Shown here: positions 1 to 10,543 of the stretch, piece after piece | Layout of the letters: each line of letters starts with the position of its first letter | How positions within the stretch are numbered: position 1 is the stretch's first letter | Notes under the pieces: generated by a model | What the model saw: only the letters and a program-made list of their open reading frames with translations | What the model was told of the DNA's origin: nothing | The model's database searches: none | Source of the DNA: Gonapodya prolifera JEL478 | Taxonomy: Eukaryota > Monoblepharomycota > Monoblepharidomycetes > Monoblepharidales > Gonapodyaceae | Length of the DNA stretch: 64,000 nt | Reading direction: 5' to 3' | NCBI GenBank assembly: GCA_001574975.1 | Contig: KQ965732.1 | Coordinates: 1 to 64,000, forward strand | Program-made: the position numbers and the translations under genes

Positions 1-165
1 GGTCCGAAGGGATTGGCGTTGTGGGCGCCGGTAGGCGTCGTGACCACAGTAGCCCTCGGAACCGGTCAATATATAGCACATGTACTAGACGAACAACAGA
101 GCTATTCCATACTCAAAACTAATCTTACCCTAACGACTAACTCCCGTAGTAACCCTACTACACCA
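1..165. repeat. direct repeat, left copy
   Basis: This stretch is repeated in direct orientation at about 1695-1858. The match is strongest from about 38 to 165, where long runs are identical and only scattered bases differ; the first ~37 bases match more loosely. The right copy overlaps the end of an ankyrin-repeat reading frame and continues past its stop. The pair may therefore be duplicated 3' ends of two ankyrin-type genes rather than true LTRs. The left copy touches the window edge, so its real start cannot be seen. Confidence 0.75.
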
Positions 166-285
166 CTATTTATATGTTCAGAAGCCTCATCTAGCTAGAC
201 CAAATACACATCTATCTCACATACTACCATCTCTCTCTGTCCGATCCTCTTTAGTCCCGTGCTGCTACTTACCCTTTGGATAACC

Positions 286-1023
286 CTAGGAGGCTGATCG
301 AGTATCAGTTCTACCACACAGTGAGGCAGATATTGGTGTCAGCGTCTGGTGCACTTGCAGAAAGATATTTGTACATGGCACACAGATCTGGGTTGCTACG
401 TTAGTCCTTGGCAAACGCTTGTTGGTATACAACAGTGTCAAGTACTCCTGTTGCAGCCAGGAGAAGATTTGGCTGGTCATCCAACTTGTCAAGATTCATT
501 GCATGAGAATCTGTCCATCATTAGTTACAATGTGCCCAAGATACTCTGTCTTGCTGTGTACTAGTGCACACTTCTTAGTACACAGTTGGAGTCCTGCCTG
601 TTCCAGTTTGGACATGATCTTGTCAATGTCTTGCTTGTGGCACTCAAAAGTTAGCAAGAAGATGATGATATTGTCCATATAAACAATGCAAGAAATCCAC
701 TTTGCTCTGCCAAAAATGGAGTCTGTAAGGCGTTGAAATGTTCCTGGTGCATTGGTGAGTCCAAAAGGCATACGCACAAACTTGTAGAGGCTGTCAGGCA
801 TGATGAATGCCATTTTCGGGATATCTTTTTTGTGAATTTTCATGTGCCAAAAACCTGATGCCATGTCAAATGACAAGATGTACAATGCTCCCTGCAGTGC
901 ACTGAGTGTGCACATATCCAAGCCAAGCCACACGGCAAATGCAATGGGCTTGGTGGTGGTGGCAATATGCATGCCTTTGAGAAGCTGGTTGATCATCTTG
1001 ATGCTGGACCCTGCACCCACCAT
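286..1023 (-). mobile_element. Ty3/gypsy-family reverse transcriptase fossil
   Basis: The minus strand encodes a fragment of a gypsy-type polyprotein. The fingers/palm region of reverse transcriptase is readable over about 496-1023, with family signatures such as FDMASGFWHMKI, MPFGLTNAPGTFQ and a C-terminal TEYLGHIVTNDGQ stretch. Weaker coding remains continue to about 286. No gag, protease, RNase H or integrase part was recognised. The element is incomplete and broken, with several breaks, and looks old. Its strand is opposite to the ankyrin remnant next to it, which suggests insertion beside or into that gene. It is a fossil, not an active element. Confidence 0.8.
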
Positions 1024-1056
1024 GATGTATAGGTGGGGAGCAAGCGCAGTTAGGAT

Positions 1057-1728
1057 GTGCGTCTGCTGCTATCTTGTGGCATGTGTGCCCAGCACCACAA
1101 TGCTCTGGTGGCTGTGAGGAGACACCTGGTTTCCATTCTGGCCGCCCTCCTGGATGTGCTTCCTGCCAACCCTGCTGACCTCTCAATCCTTGATGTCACC
1201 TGTGCTGCTGGCCAAGTGTCTGTTGTGCTACTAATCCAAGCGCTCTATATGGCATGCAAATACAGCTCCCTCAACCTTGTGAAGGCCCTTCTTGCTGCTG
1301 GTGTTGACACAGCCCTTCCTGGCACTGAAGAGGACGTGCTTACAGTGGCCTGCCACAACAACCAAGCTGACATTGTCTTCCTCCTAGTTAGCACCACCCC
1401 CCCGACCCAAGGGAAGCAGCTGGCTCCTTTGCCGTTGCCTGCTTGAGCACCAAACAACCACAACTCCCCCAACGCCCTCAATGCTGCGCACGCCTTACTT
1501 TTGTGTGTGCTGGCCCTTGTGCCAAATGTGGCACCACCAACTTTGAAACCCCTCTGCACGCATGGAAAGTTTTGCATTCTCTGCAATCTGGCCAATGCAG
1601 GCGCCAATATTGCCTGTGGTGAGTTTCTGACTGCCGCCGCAGGTTGCATGGGACACAATGCTGGTGTGGCGGAAGTACTACAGTCCGCCAGGGAACGGGC
1701 TGAAGGGTTGGCGCCAGTGGCGCCGTGA
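1057..1728 (+). pseudogene. ankyrin-repeat gene remnant
   Basis: Two neighbouring plus-strand reading frames (1057-1446 and about 1501-1728) carry degenerate ankyrin-type helices: LVKALLAAGVDTAL and ADIVFLLVS in the first, and a similar leucine/glycine pattern with ANAGANIACGE in the second. A stop at about 1444 and a frame change separate them, and no good start codon or splice pair joins them. I read this as the decayed 3' part of an ankyrin-repeat protein gene. Its stop codon lies inside the right direct repeat. Alternatively it is an exon fragment of a larger repeat-rich gene captured here. The partner and function are unknown. Confidence 0.5.
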
Positions 1729-1858
1729 GGCGTCGTGACCACAGTAGCCCTCGGAACCGGCCAATATATAGCACATGTATTAGACGAACAACAGAGCTAT
1801 TCCTAACTCAATCTAATCTTACCCTTGTGACTAACCCCCGTAGTAACCATACTACACT
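1695..1858. repeat. direct repeat, right copy
   Basis: This is the second copy of the repeat at 1-165. Similarity begins within the last codons of the ankyrin remnant and ends abruptly near 1858. The two copies differ by only a few percent in their core, so the duplication is younger than the decay of the genes between them. Confidence 0.75.
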
Positions 1859-2654
1859 GGGATCCCCTCGAGGCGGCATGCTGCTCAAATTGTGTCGAGG
1901 AGGCGGGCTTGCTTGTCGAAGCTGGTGCAGTGGTCACTCCGGAGAGACTGATTTCAAAGGGCCAGTGACAAGAGCGAGGGCAAGTGGAAAAAGAGAGGTC
2001 GGCGGGACCATGAATATGTTTGTTTATTCTTGCAGCATGAAATGTTTGGCAGCCAAGCATCACATTGATTACTTTCGCATGACACTATATGGGTGATTAT
2101 GTAGCAAACTGGGTGTGATCAAGAGTTTGTATCAGAAGAAGTAAACTAGTGCAGTAACATAAATAATGTCGAATCAACGAAAGGAAACCTCTCCGTCACG
2201 AAAACACGTCTCTCCACTCTCAAAATGCTGACTTGACAGCTGAGAATATGCGCCCGTATTGTAATTAATTGTCATTCACCTGCGACCAGGGTATGGTGCC
2301 GTGACGTATGTCGGACGCCATAGTGCTGCCGGAACACACCACGTTCCCTCACCTCGCCATGGGTGGAGTACTAGCCGGGTTTTACGGTCCAGAATATCAT
2401 TCGACGCACCAACGGTCTCATTCGCACATGGGGGGAAGTTGGAAATAAAGGGGGCGGTCGGATCTCTCAATTCAGCTTAGAAGCACATGGAATATCAACA
2501 ACTACGGCATGATTGTAATAGGAGGGACTGAAAATATGTCATCCTTACGCACTCTACGGTAAAGTTCCTGAGGTCAAAGCAACTCATTTGAGGCTGCCCT
2601 GCTGGGGTGTACCCATTGCTCAACTCCGCATCCACGCATACTTTTTACCGCGGT
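1859..2654. other. intergenic, nothing recognised
   Basis: About 800 bases lie between the right direct repeat and the first intact gene. Only short open frames without family resemblance are present. No tRNA-like fold, tandem repeat or terminal inverted repeat was noticed. The last part must hold the promoter of the downstream isomerase gene. Confidence 0.5.
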
Positions 2655-3516
2655 ATGATGGCAGCGCCTACAACAGTCCATTTCTGGTTCGATTTGGTCA
2701 GCGTGAGTGAATGGAGACACTGTCGAGTGCACAATGCAGTGTCAATCGCTTGCATTTCAATGCCAGCCGTACTCCTACCTCGCGCATCACAATCTCATCC
2801 ATAGGGTCTTACCAAAGTTCCCTCATGTCTCGCTCAAGTACCATCCAATCGTGTTTGGTGCTGTACTGAACCATATCGGAAACGTCGGACCGGCTGAGAT
2901 CCCATCGAAACGAATAGCGCTGTACCGTGACATTCATCGCGCTGCCAAACGGAGCGGCATCGTCCTGGGACAACCAAAAACTCATCCGTTTAAGAGTGTC
3001 GACGCGCTCCGGTGCACTCTCGCGGTACCACCGAGCTCCCAGGCCTCAGTCATAACGGGCCTCTTTGCCGCCGCCTGGAGTCACCGGTTTCAGACTGACC
3101 TATCCGTACCCAGCGAGCTTCGGAAGGCTCTGGTAGAGATCGTTGGAAACGAGGAAGAGGCCGAGCGCGTCATCGCCAAGTCGAAGTCCGACGAAGTGAA
3201 GGGCATTCTCAGAGAGAGCACGGAAGCGGCTATCAACGCCGGGATTTTTGGGGTGCCGTCATGTGAGTGCTTGCCCTCCCGCTTCATCTCACGTCAGGGT
3301 AGAGGGCAGTTCATGTTGATTCACTTATCTGAACTTTTGCGCTTTCGCCATTTGCTTACACTAGTTACATTCAATAACTCGGACGAAATACTATGGGGAA
3401 ACGACAAAATCGACGTCGTGGAGGAAATCCTGGCGGGGCAAGACTCACTCAACCAGCAAGATCACGAGTTTATTAGAGAAGTACTCAAAACGGAAGGAAT
3501 TACACGAAAGAAATAA
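2655..3516 (+). CDS. 2-hydroxychromene-2-carboxylate isomerase / kappa-class GST-like (DsbA fold)
   Basis: Three exons are predicted: 2655-2702, 2767-3262 and 3365-3516 (231 aa, the usual size). Splicing exon 1 to exon 2 in phase 0 recreates the family N-terminus FWFDLVSPYSYLA, in which the serine after V is the glutathione-binding/catalytic residue of HCCA isomerases and kappa GSTs. Joining exon 2 to 3 restores FGVPSFTF...ILWGND, the cis-proline loop and C-terminal signature. The family isomerises aromatic catabolites or conjugates glutathione, often in mitochondria or peroxisomes; no clear targeting signal is visible here. The start is the first of two adjacent ATGs just before the conserved strand. 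Exact substrate is unknown. Confidence 0.88.
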
Positions 3517-3623
3517 ATGTTCTATTTTGGGAAAAATATTTCCGAGGCCTCAGGGATGTGTGCAAGCAAACGGTTCGGAACGGACACGCTATCTTCAGAA
3601 GTCATCGAGACAAGTGGCCCATA

Positions 3624-5918
3624 ATGTCCACCCACTACGATGATGAAGAAGAGGAGTCGTACAGGGCGGATTCGACGAGATTCGGGGAGGAGGACGATGC
3701 GGACAGAGAATATCCGCCACAGACCCACGATTCACGTGAACGATTTTCCCAACCGAGCATCCGGAAGAATCCCCTTTCGACTGCTGCAGCGCGTCCAGCA
3801 ACGCTTCCATCGTCTACCGGGGGAAAAACTGGTGTCGATCGGAAGCCAGTTGCGACACCCAGCCAATGGATCCGATCCGTCATTGAGATGGGCACGGTGT
3901 TGGTGCAAGAAAGCGATGAGCTCAAACGCCAACTCGCGAACTTGGCAGGCGCATCGGGGGGGAGTGCCAGTTTTGCACCCTCTGCTAATGCTACCAGCGA
4001 TTCTCTTTCAAGTGGAGCCGCAAGTGATGTTGGCGAACTTCTCGCGTCCGAGCATCAGCGAGTCGCGCAATTACAGAAGGAACTTGACAATCTCAGCACA
4101 GAGTTCACTCAGGTGAAACTCCGCCATGACCAATTGCTCGCGGACCTTGAGAGCGCACGGGAGGAGTTGGAACAGGCGAAAGAGAATGGTACCAGCGCGA
4201 GCGGGAAAAGAGGCGGAAGCTCGCGGGATGAAGACGAAGATGATGGCCGTGATGGGGTGGAGGAGCTTTCGGAGCTGCGAAGAGCGCACGAGGATCTTAC
4301 CTCGGCACACGACGAGCTCAAGGAAAAGTTTTCTGAGCTAACAGCACGCTACGAAGAGCTGGAACGTGGGTCTTCTAATGGCAATAAGGATGCGAGCGAG
4401 GACGATGATTATGGGTCAGAGAAACGTGGAAAACGGAGTGAAGACGACTCAGACATGGACGCTCTTCGCGAAGAGCTTTCATCCCTTCGGGAGGCCCACG
4501 AATCTACTAAATCCGAACTTGAACGCGCGAATGAGGAGTTGGCAAGGCTCCGCGACTCGGACGATGAACGTGGGACCGACCGTGACAACAGCGCTCCAAC
4601 TGGGCGGGACGTTGGCCACGAAGAGGTGGAGTCATTGCGCGAAGAGCTCTCGGCGCTCCGTGAGTCCCGCGATTTCACAAAATCGGAATTGGAGCGTGTC
4701 ACGGAACAACTCGAAAAGCTCCGTGAGGAAGGAAACGGAGCAGGGAATCAGCGCAACCATGGCGATGAGGACGATAGTGAGACTTCCTTCGCCAAAGGCG
4801 GCGACGAGGAGTTGGAATCTCTCAGGGAAGAGCTCGAAAAGGCGCGGGAGGAGCTTTCCCAGGCGAGAGAAGAGATGGAGCAGTTGCGAGAGCAATCCCG
4901 TACCAGCAGTGATGGGCGTCACGACGACGACGAGGACAATGAGCGATCGCAATCAGGTGCACACAACCGTGAAGAAGTGGAATCCTTGAGGGCCGAACTG
5001 GACAAGGCCCGAGAAGAGCTTGCCGGCGCTCGAGAAGAGATTGAACGGCTGCGCGACCGATCTCAAGCGAACAGTGGAGGCGAGGATGATGATGAGGACA
5101 GTAAAACCGGGGTGGAGTCGCTGCGGAGCGAGCAGGAAAAGGCACGAGAAGAGATTGAGCAGCTACGAGAGCGATCTCATGACTCCAGCGATGGTGATCG
5201 TGATGAGAGCGATTCCGACCACGTTGATGGCTCAGAGGTTGCACGTCTGCGCGCCGAACTGGAGGAGGCTCGTGGCCAGGTGTCGCAATTGAAGGAGGAA
5301 GTGGAGGAGCTGAAGAGTGGGGCTGGCGCTGGAGAAAGCGACAGTCGCAGTGAAAGGGACTCTGGGTTTGGAGGTTCGGAGGAGGACTCGGACGATGCCG
5401 CAGATGAAACAAAGCGGGAGCTTGAATCGCTCAAGAAGGAGCTGGAGGACGTCCGTGCAGAGAATGAGAGGCTGAAAATGCGGGAGGAGCAGAGTGGGCG
5501 AGGTGGTGCAGACGAAATGGACGAGGATAACGAGTCACGCCACCGTGAACAGGAGGATCACGGCGTGACTTCCTCCACGACGTCCAATAACGACTTAGAA
5601 GTGCTTGCTCAGCTTCGCAGCGCACGTGACGAGCTCGAGACCCGCGTTGCATCTCTCCAATCCGAAGTGAGCTCCCTCCAGGCGACGGCGTCCACTTCCA
5701 ATCATGCAGCGGACGACACCGACGCTGAAGATGCCGATGTTGGCACCCTACGTGATACAGTCGCGTCGCTCACTGCGGAGCTCGAGGAAGCTCGGCGGCG
5801 CAACGCAGCACTTAGCATCGCGGTGCGGAGGGAGGTCGGGTGGCGTGTGGAGCGGGAGGAGAAAAGGTTTCAGGAGAAGAGGAAGAAAGCGGAGCAGGAA
5901 GATAAGAGCCGAAAGTGA
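3624..5918 (+). CDS. long acidic coiled-coil protein
   Basis: This is a single-exon gene of 764 aa starting MSTHYDDEEEE. From about residue 80 to the end it is an extended heptad coiled coil rich in Glu, Arg, Leu and Lys. It is built of repeated blocks such as ELESLREELEKAREELSQA separated by acidic DDEDD linkers of 15-25 residues. The blocks recur roughly every 45-60 residues and look like internal duplications. No motor, membrane or zinc motif is seen. It resembles filament, centrosome or golgin-type scaffolds only in composition, so no function is assigned. The gene starts about 100 bp after the isomerase stop. GTG in the same frame at 3558 is not a credible eukaryotic start. Confidence 0.8.
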   Translation: MSTHYDDEEEESYRADSTRFGEEDDADREYPPQTHDSRERFSQPSIRKNPLSTAAARPATLPSSTGGKTGVDRKPVATPSQWIRSVIEMGTVLVQESDELKRQLANLAGASGGSASFAPSANATSDSLSSGAASDVGELLASEHQRVAQLQKELDNLSTEFTQVKLRHDQLLADLESAREELEQAKENGTSASGKRGGSSRDEDEDDGRDGVEELSELRRAHEDLTSAHDELKEKFSELTARYEELERGSSNGNKDASEDDDYGSEKRGKRSEDDSDMDALREELSSLREAHESTKSELERANEELARLRDSDDERGTDRDNSAPTGRDVGHEEVESLREELSALRESRDFTKSELERVTEQLEKLREEGNGAGNQRNHGDEDDSETSFAKGGDEELESLREELEKAREELSQAREEMEQLREQSRTSSDGRHDDDEDNERSQSGAHNREEVESLRAELDKAREELAGAREEIERLRDRSQANSGGEDDDEDSKTGVESLRSEQEKAREEIEQLRERSHDSSDGDRDESDSDHVDGSEVARLRAELEEARGQVSQLKEEVEELKSGAGAGESDSRSERDSGFGGSEEDSDDAADETKRELESLKKELEDVRAENERLKMREEQSGRGGADEMDEDNESRHREQEDHGVTSSTTSNNDLEVLAQLRSARDELETRVASLQSEVSSLQATASTSNHAADDTDAEDADVGTLRDTVASLTAELEEARRRNAALSIAVRREVGWRVEREEKRFQEKRKKAEQEDKSRK

Positions 5919-6278
5919 GTTTTGTGATGGTGCGGTATGCGAGGTTGGGTGGGGTTTCTTATGAGTTTCTCCTTGTTTGTGCCCAGCTTTTTGAGGCGTT
6001 GGATGCACCCCCGAGCCAAGATCTGAGAGCATGGTACTTCCGACTCTCAAGTTTTGCAAGTCTTGGTATTTGCATTGCTGTCAAGGAGTGGCGAATTTTG
6101 TTATGCAATGAACTATGATGTATTTCGGACAGTGGTTTTCCTCGAACAATGCTTGTCTGGACTTCAGAAGGGGGCTGTGAGTGCCTACCTGACAGTGGCC
6201 ACAGCATCCAGTCCTTCCCATGCCTTTCCACCGTACATTCGCGCAGACTCGATCTCTCACCGCATCTCCGCTTTTTGA
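5919..6278. other. intergenic, nothing recognised
   Basis: About 360 bases lie between the coiled-coil gene and the open frame of the CorA-like gene. They probably hold the 3' UTR of the former and the promoter and first exon of the latter. An ATG at 6220 opens a serine-rich frame that could be that first exon, but I found no convincing splice pair. Confidence 0.4.
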
Positions 6279-8215
6279 GCCGGCGTCGCTGGAAACAGCG
6301 TCATCGTCAGCCGTGCAGCGTGTGTACTCGCTTCTCTCGCGCAATCCGTGTGGATCTCATACCATCACCCATCAGACGCGGAAAGGCAATGCTGGATCAG
6401 ATTTCGCGAGTTTGACAAGCGCATGCATGCCTGGCCTGATGTCAAGGCAAAGTTCTGGTTTCCAAATCTGAACGTGCCGCTCACCGCAAACTGCCTGGCC
6501 GATTTGGACGGCCTGCTGCGCGGCCCCATGAAGCCACACTTGGACTCTATGTTGACTTCAGTCAGCTCCCCAGAGTCAGCTGAATCTGCTCTAGAACCAG
6601 GGACCGCGCCAGCACTGCTCACAACCGCAGTCTGCTCCCCAGAGTCTGCTAAATCTGCTCCAGAACCAGGGGCCGCGCCAGCACAGTCCACAATCAATTT
6701 GAAATCCCTTCAGGAATCGCTCTCGCTGCTCTCCATGGCAATGCTCCTGTGTCGTCGGAATCCCGAATCATGGTGGTTTGTACTCCAGCTCGTCGAACCC
6801 GACTCCTGGGTGCATGATCCCTCAAGCCCCCCTTCAACGCGGCAGAGGGAGTTTTTCGACTTTATCTCCGATGTTAGTAAAGCAACCACCGAATGAAGCT
6901 TTTCTCTGATACGCATCTAATAGTTCAATCAAGTGCTTCTTCGTGCCCAGAGGTCTTCAGGAATCCTCTTTGCAAGCATTGCATGGCCGCGTTTCAACAC
7001 CAGAAGACTATTTTGAGAGGAAGGCGCCCCCTCTCACACAAATGTGAGTAGATTTCACAGTTCTGGATAGTTAACTGTGTTCCAACCCTTTCGCGTTGAA
7101 GTGTTTCCCGGTTTCATCGAGAAGGTGGCAACGTACTTTGGACCACCCCACCCGACGGCCTTCTCGTCGCCTTCCTCAGGAGCAATTTCGCAGTCATGGT
7201 GCGCACAGACCACCTTCTGTTTTCCAAGTCTCTCTAACCGGTCCCGATTGCATTCAACAGGTGACCAACAAGAAAAACAACCGCATTTTTGAATGGAAGG
7301 AGCGGGGGCTCGGAACCGGCTTCCCCTCTCTTGGTGGGTTTTCGACATTGTGAGACCGCTCGCCAGTAGCAACAACAGTCTGTACCCCGCCCCAGCGTCC
7401 GTTTTGTTCACTGCTATTCACGAGACCTTCCTCGACGGGCTGCACAGTACGGTTAACCTTCTTGAAACAGGAATCGACCGATTCGCGCTCGATTTGAATC
7501 AGGAGAAACTTGGCGCGCGGGATAAGAAGGAGCTTTCGAAACGTTTACGCCAGTTCACGGACTGCCACGTCCTCCTCGACGTCCTCCTTGAAGACCGTCG
7601 CACCCTTGTCGACGGCTTGAAGCCCATTCTGGACCGCGAGGTTTCCAAGATATGGATTATGGACTCGGAGAGTGTACAGTATTTGTCTTCGGACCCCAGA
7701 GCGAAGGGCCGCTGGTTGGCCATGGAGATGGGCGTGCGAGACCACAAGGATCTCCTGGGGCGGATCCTGAAGAGGCTCGAGTACAGGGTAGAGAGCTTTA
7801 GCAAGCGGGTGGAAATTGATTCGGCCGAAAACCAGACAAAGGTAGGTGTCGGTGCTTGTGAAGGACCACCCTGGCCCAAGTTTCAAATTCATTCTCCCGC
7901 TACTTTTATCACCGACTCTCAGCTGTCCATCGTTGCTGCCGTCTTTCTACCCCTCAACTTTGTTGCTACCCTGTGGGGCTCCCAACTGCACGTTCCGTGG
8001 CAGAGCATGGGCTCCCCCGACGAAACTTCCTGGCCGTTCGTTTGTAGGTGACGCGTTGTGAATTAGTGAACAGAGTGGACGCTCACGAATGCTGCTTTGC
8101 TCGAAAAGGGATTTGCATAGTTTTCGTTCTGATCATTTCACTAATTTATGTCCTTTTGTGGGTCGACGATATCAAGCGCTTCGCTGCGCGAGTCAAGAAT
8201 CGGCAGTTACTGTAG
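6279..8215 (+). CDS. CorA-like divalent cation transporter family protein (5' exons uncertain)
   Basis: The C-terminal half is clear. An open frame to 7841 is followed by introns 7842-7922 and 8044-8120 and a last exon 8121-8215. The spliced product ends with a helical stalk, TM1 around LSIVAAVFLPLNFVATLWG, a short loop, and TM2 around FVLIISLIYVLLW followed by a basic tail. That is the two-helix topology of CorA/Mrs2/ZntB channels. The usual GMN loop motif after TM1 reads GSQ, so this is a non-GMN CorA-like protein whose ion is unclear. Upstream coding blocks at about 6279-6876, 6925-7043 (ends PPLTQ) and 7102-7228 fit in phase with parts of this family, but their joins into 7293 are unresolved and no start codon is proven. 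It is probably a plasma or vacuolar membrane protein. Confidence 0.65.
6567..6690 (+). repeat. 66-bp tandem duplication in coding sequence
   Basis: Two imperfect copies of a ~66-base unit lie head to tail inside the CorA-like gene, each encoding SPES-(A/S)-x-SA-x-EPG-x-APA. The period is a multiple of three, so the frame is kept. It lies in a Ser/Pro/Ala-rich stretch that is probably an unstructured cytoplasmic N-terminal region. Confidence 0.8.
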
Positions 8216-8451
8216 TTTATCAAGTATTTATGGGAACCTTTGTATGTCTCTGGAGCGGTCACTGGCTTTGCCGGTATAGATGGAAAACTCGGATTGTATT
8301 TAAATAATTTGAATGGATGGAATAGCACCTGTGTATGTAAGCTCGAAGTGGAAAGAAAGGTACAGAAGTTGAAGTTTTTGACTTCGGGTTATGGCCCCAC
8401 CTTTCATTTGAGTGGGCTCTCATATTCTCCATCAAGTGTCACCAACCCAAG

Positions 8452-10305
8452 ATGCGCCCTTCTCTCCTTCCGCCGAACCCGCTTCCCTCTCCATCCACCT
8501 CTCTCCCTACTCTGGAGCAGTCCTTCAACTCCTCCTTTAAAACCGCGGCCTCGACAATCACCCAACTGTACGTCCAAGGCCTGCGCACCAACAAACTTGC
8601 CTACCAGGCCGGATACGCCCAAGCCTTACTCGACGTGTGGTCTCACGCAGCCCATCTGGCCGCCGCCGCCGCCACGACGGGCAGGGAGGACGAGATGGAC
8701 GCGGACGGTGACAATGGGACAGACAGGCAGGGGGCGTGCGTGGTAGTCAACTATGCCGATCTTGCGGGCTGGATCAAGAGGCGCTACGACGAGGGAGGTG
8801 GCGCGGAGGCGGGAGGCGGGGTTGGTGGGGCGGGTTTGAGTGGGAGTGGGGTGGACCGGGATGACGGGAGGGTGGGGATGGCGGGGAGGTCGCAAAGCCC
8901 CGGAGAGGATGACGGACAGCAACAAAGAACATTGCGAGAGGAAGGTCCGAGGGGTCGACGGGTTGATGCGGACTCTATGGCCGGGGGGATGGCCACAAGC
9001 GGTGGTTTGGGGCAGGGATCGCAGAGGGACATGTCCAACGCCGGGGAGCATGGGTTCGGAAGTATCCGGACGGGGGAATCTCTAGCGCGGTCCATGGAAG
9101 ATTCGCCTCCGGATTTGGTAGCGGATTTCGGCGACGACGAGAGTGATGGGCGGAGACACCGAGGCGGACAGGGTGGAAGCTCCAATCAGGCGTCGGCAAC
9201 TGCGAGTGCGTCTGTAGTGCGAGAAGACGATGACGATGGCAGGGCGAGCCAAGGGGTGCAGGTTTGTTTCTTTGTCTGTCGTGTTTCTGGTGGTCGGATG
9301 AAAGGAGGAAGTATTCATTCGGAGGCGAGCCACTGGATAGCTCCTACAAGCTTTAATCAAACCATGCTTCTGAAGCTGGAGGCAGTTCGTGATTCGCGAT
9401 CTTGTTTGGGGAAGGAGGACCTCCGTTTCACAATCGCCTGCATCCATTTCTCGTGTTCTTTTCTGGTGCACGACTGACCGACCTTGCTCTCTATTCCACT
9501 CCTAATTCCCCTCATTTGATAGGCACTCTCCTCCTTATCTATCTCCCCACATACTTCCCCTCCCCTCAAGTCCATCGACGCACCACACTACTCCACCTCC
9601 TCTCCCAGCGCACGCCCCACCCAACGCCGTTTCACCCGTCCGAATTCCAACACGAACACCACCTCAACCACACCGGCGCCGAATATCTCCGGCACGAAGC
9701 GGCGCCACCAGGGCACCACTGCGCCATTTCCCCTTGGGCCCAGTACCACCCAGACCAACACGATCCAGATCCAGGTGCCCATGCCCAACGGCTTCTCGTT
9801 CCTTGGAAAGACGTTCTGCCTCGACTCGCCAACGGCGGCCTCACAGAGCCACGTTCCACAGCGATCCCTCCCGCTCGAAGGACCAGCGTTGAAGCGCGGA
9901 CGGTGGGGCGGCGCCGCATCAGGCGGGCTCGCTGGCGTCGAATCTGGACAGGACGTAAATGCTGTACACGACATACAACCACACTCGCACGTGTTCTCGT
10001 CCGAGCAGTCACTGGGAATACCCAGGCACTCCCAGCCCTCGTTTCCCACTCCTCCACGGACACTGCCTCCTGCGACGGTTTTGCCGTCGGGAGTGTTCAC
10101 GTTCAGTCCTGGGACTGCGGGAGAGCCCACATCGTCATCAGCAGGGGTAGGCGGAGGCAGCAGTGCAGGGAGGGATCGGCTTGCAGCGGGACAAAATGTC
10201 ATTGGGATTGGTGGACTCGGAGGGTTTGGCGAGGCGCGCGGACCTGGACTTAGTGCTGCGACGGAGTGGTCCACGGCCCAGGTTGGGTGGAAGGCGTGGT
10301 CGTAA
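8452..10305 (+). CDS. HAPSTR1/C16orf72-like (DUF4588-type) stress-response protein
   Basis: Two exons are predicted, 8452-9261 and 9523-10305, joined in phase 0 (530 aa). The only conserved part is near residues 20-65. There FKTAASTITQLYVQGL followed by AYQAGYAQALLDVW matches the helical core of the HAPSTR1/C16orf72 family (FQNAATAVTNLYKES...IGYQRR in human). Animal HAPSTR1 binds the ubiquitin ligase HUWE1 and tunes stress signalling. The rest is low-complexity Gly/Ser/Asp, with a C-terminal basic KRGRWGG patch that could be nuclear. The protein is about twice the animal length. The family call rests on a short motif and is moderate. The 261-bp intron is long for this locus. Confidence 0.5.
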
Positions 10306-10543
10306 TTCTACATAATAGCGCACGAGATACATAGCTCGAAACTAACTAACAATTACCGTTGGGAATAAGAAAGCATTCTCTACACCGTTTTGAGCCAGAA
10401 CGCTTAAACTAAAAGGCAAATCGGCCGCGGCTAAGACAAAATAGGCGAAAAGGCGGCCAACCAAGGCGAAGTAAACCCTGTTTCTTACTTCCTTCTTCTC
10501 TTCTCTTCCCGTCTCCCACACCTCGTTCTTCTCGTGCCTTCCG

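Noticed and set aside
1-1858. Calling the two direct repeats LTRs of one complete retroelement
   Set aside because: The right copy begins within ankyrin coding sequence and only an RT fragment lies between, on the opposite strand. LTR identity is not supported by the window alone.
4632-5434. Several long minus-strand frames opposite the coiled-coil gene
   Set aside because: They are Ser/Arg/Leu-rich mirror images of a GAG/CTG-biased repeat and have no family resemblance.
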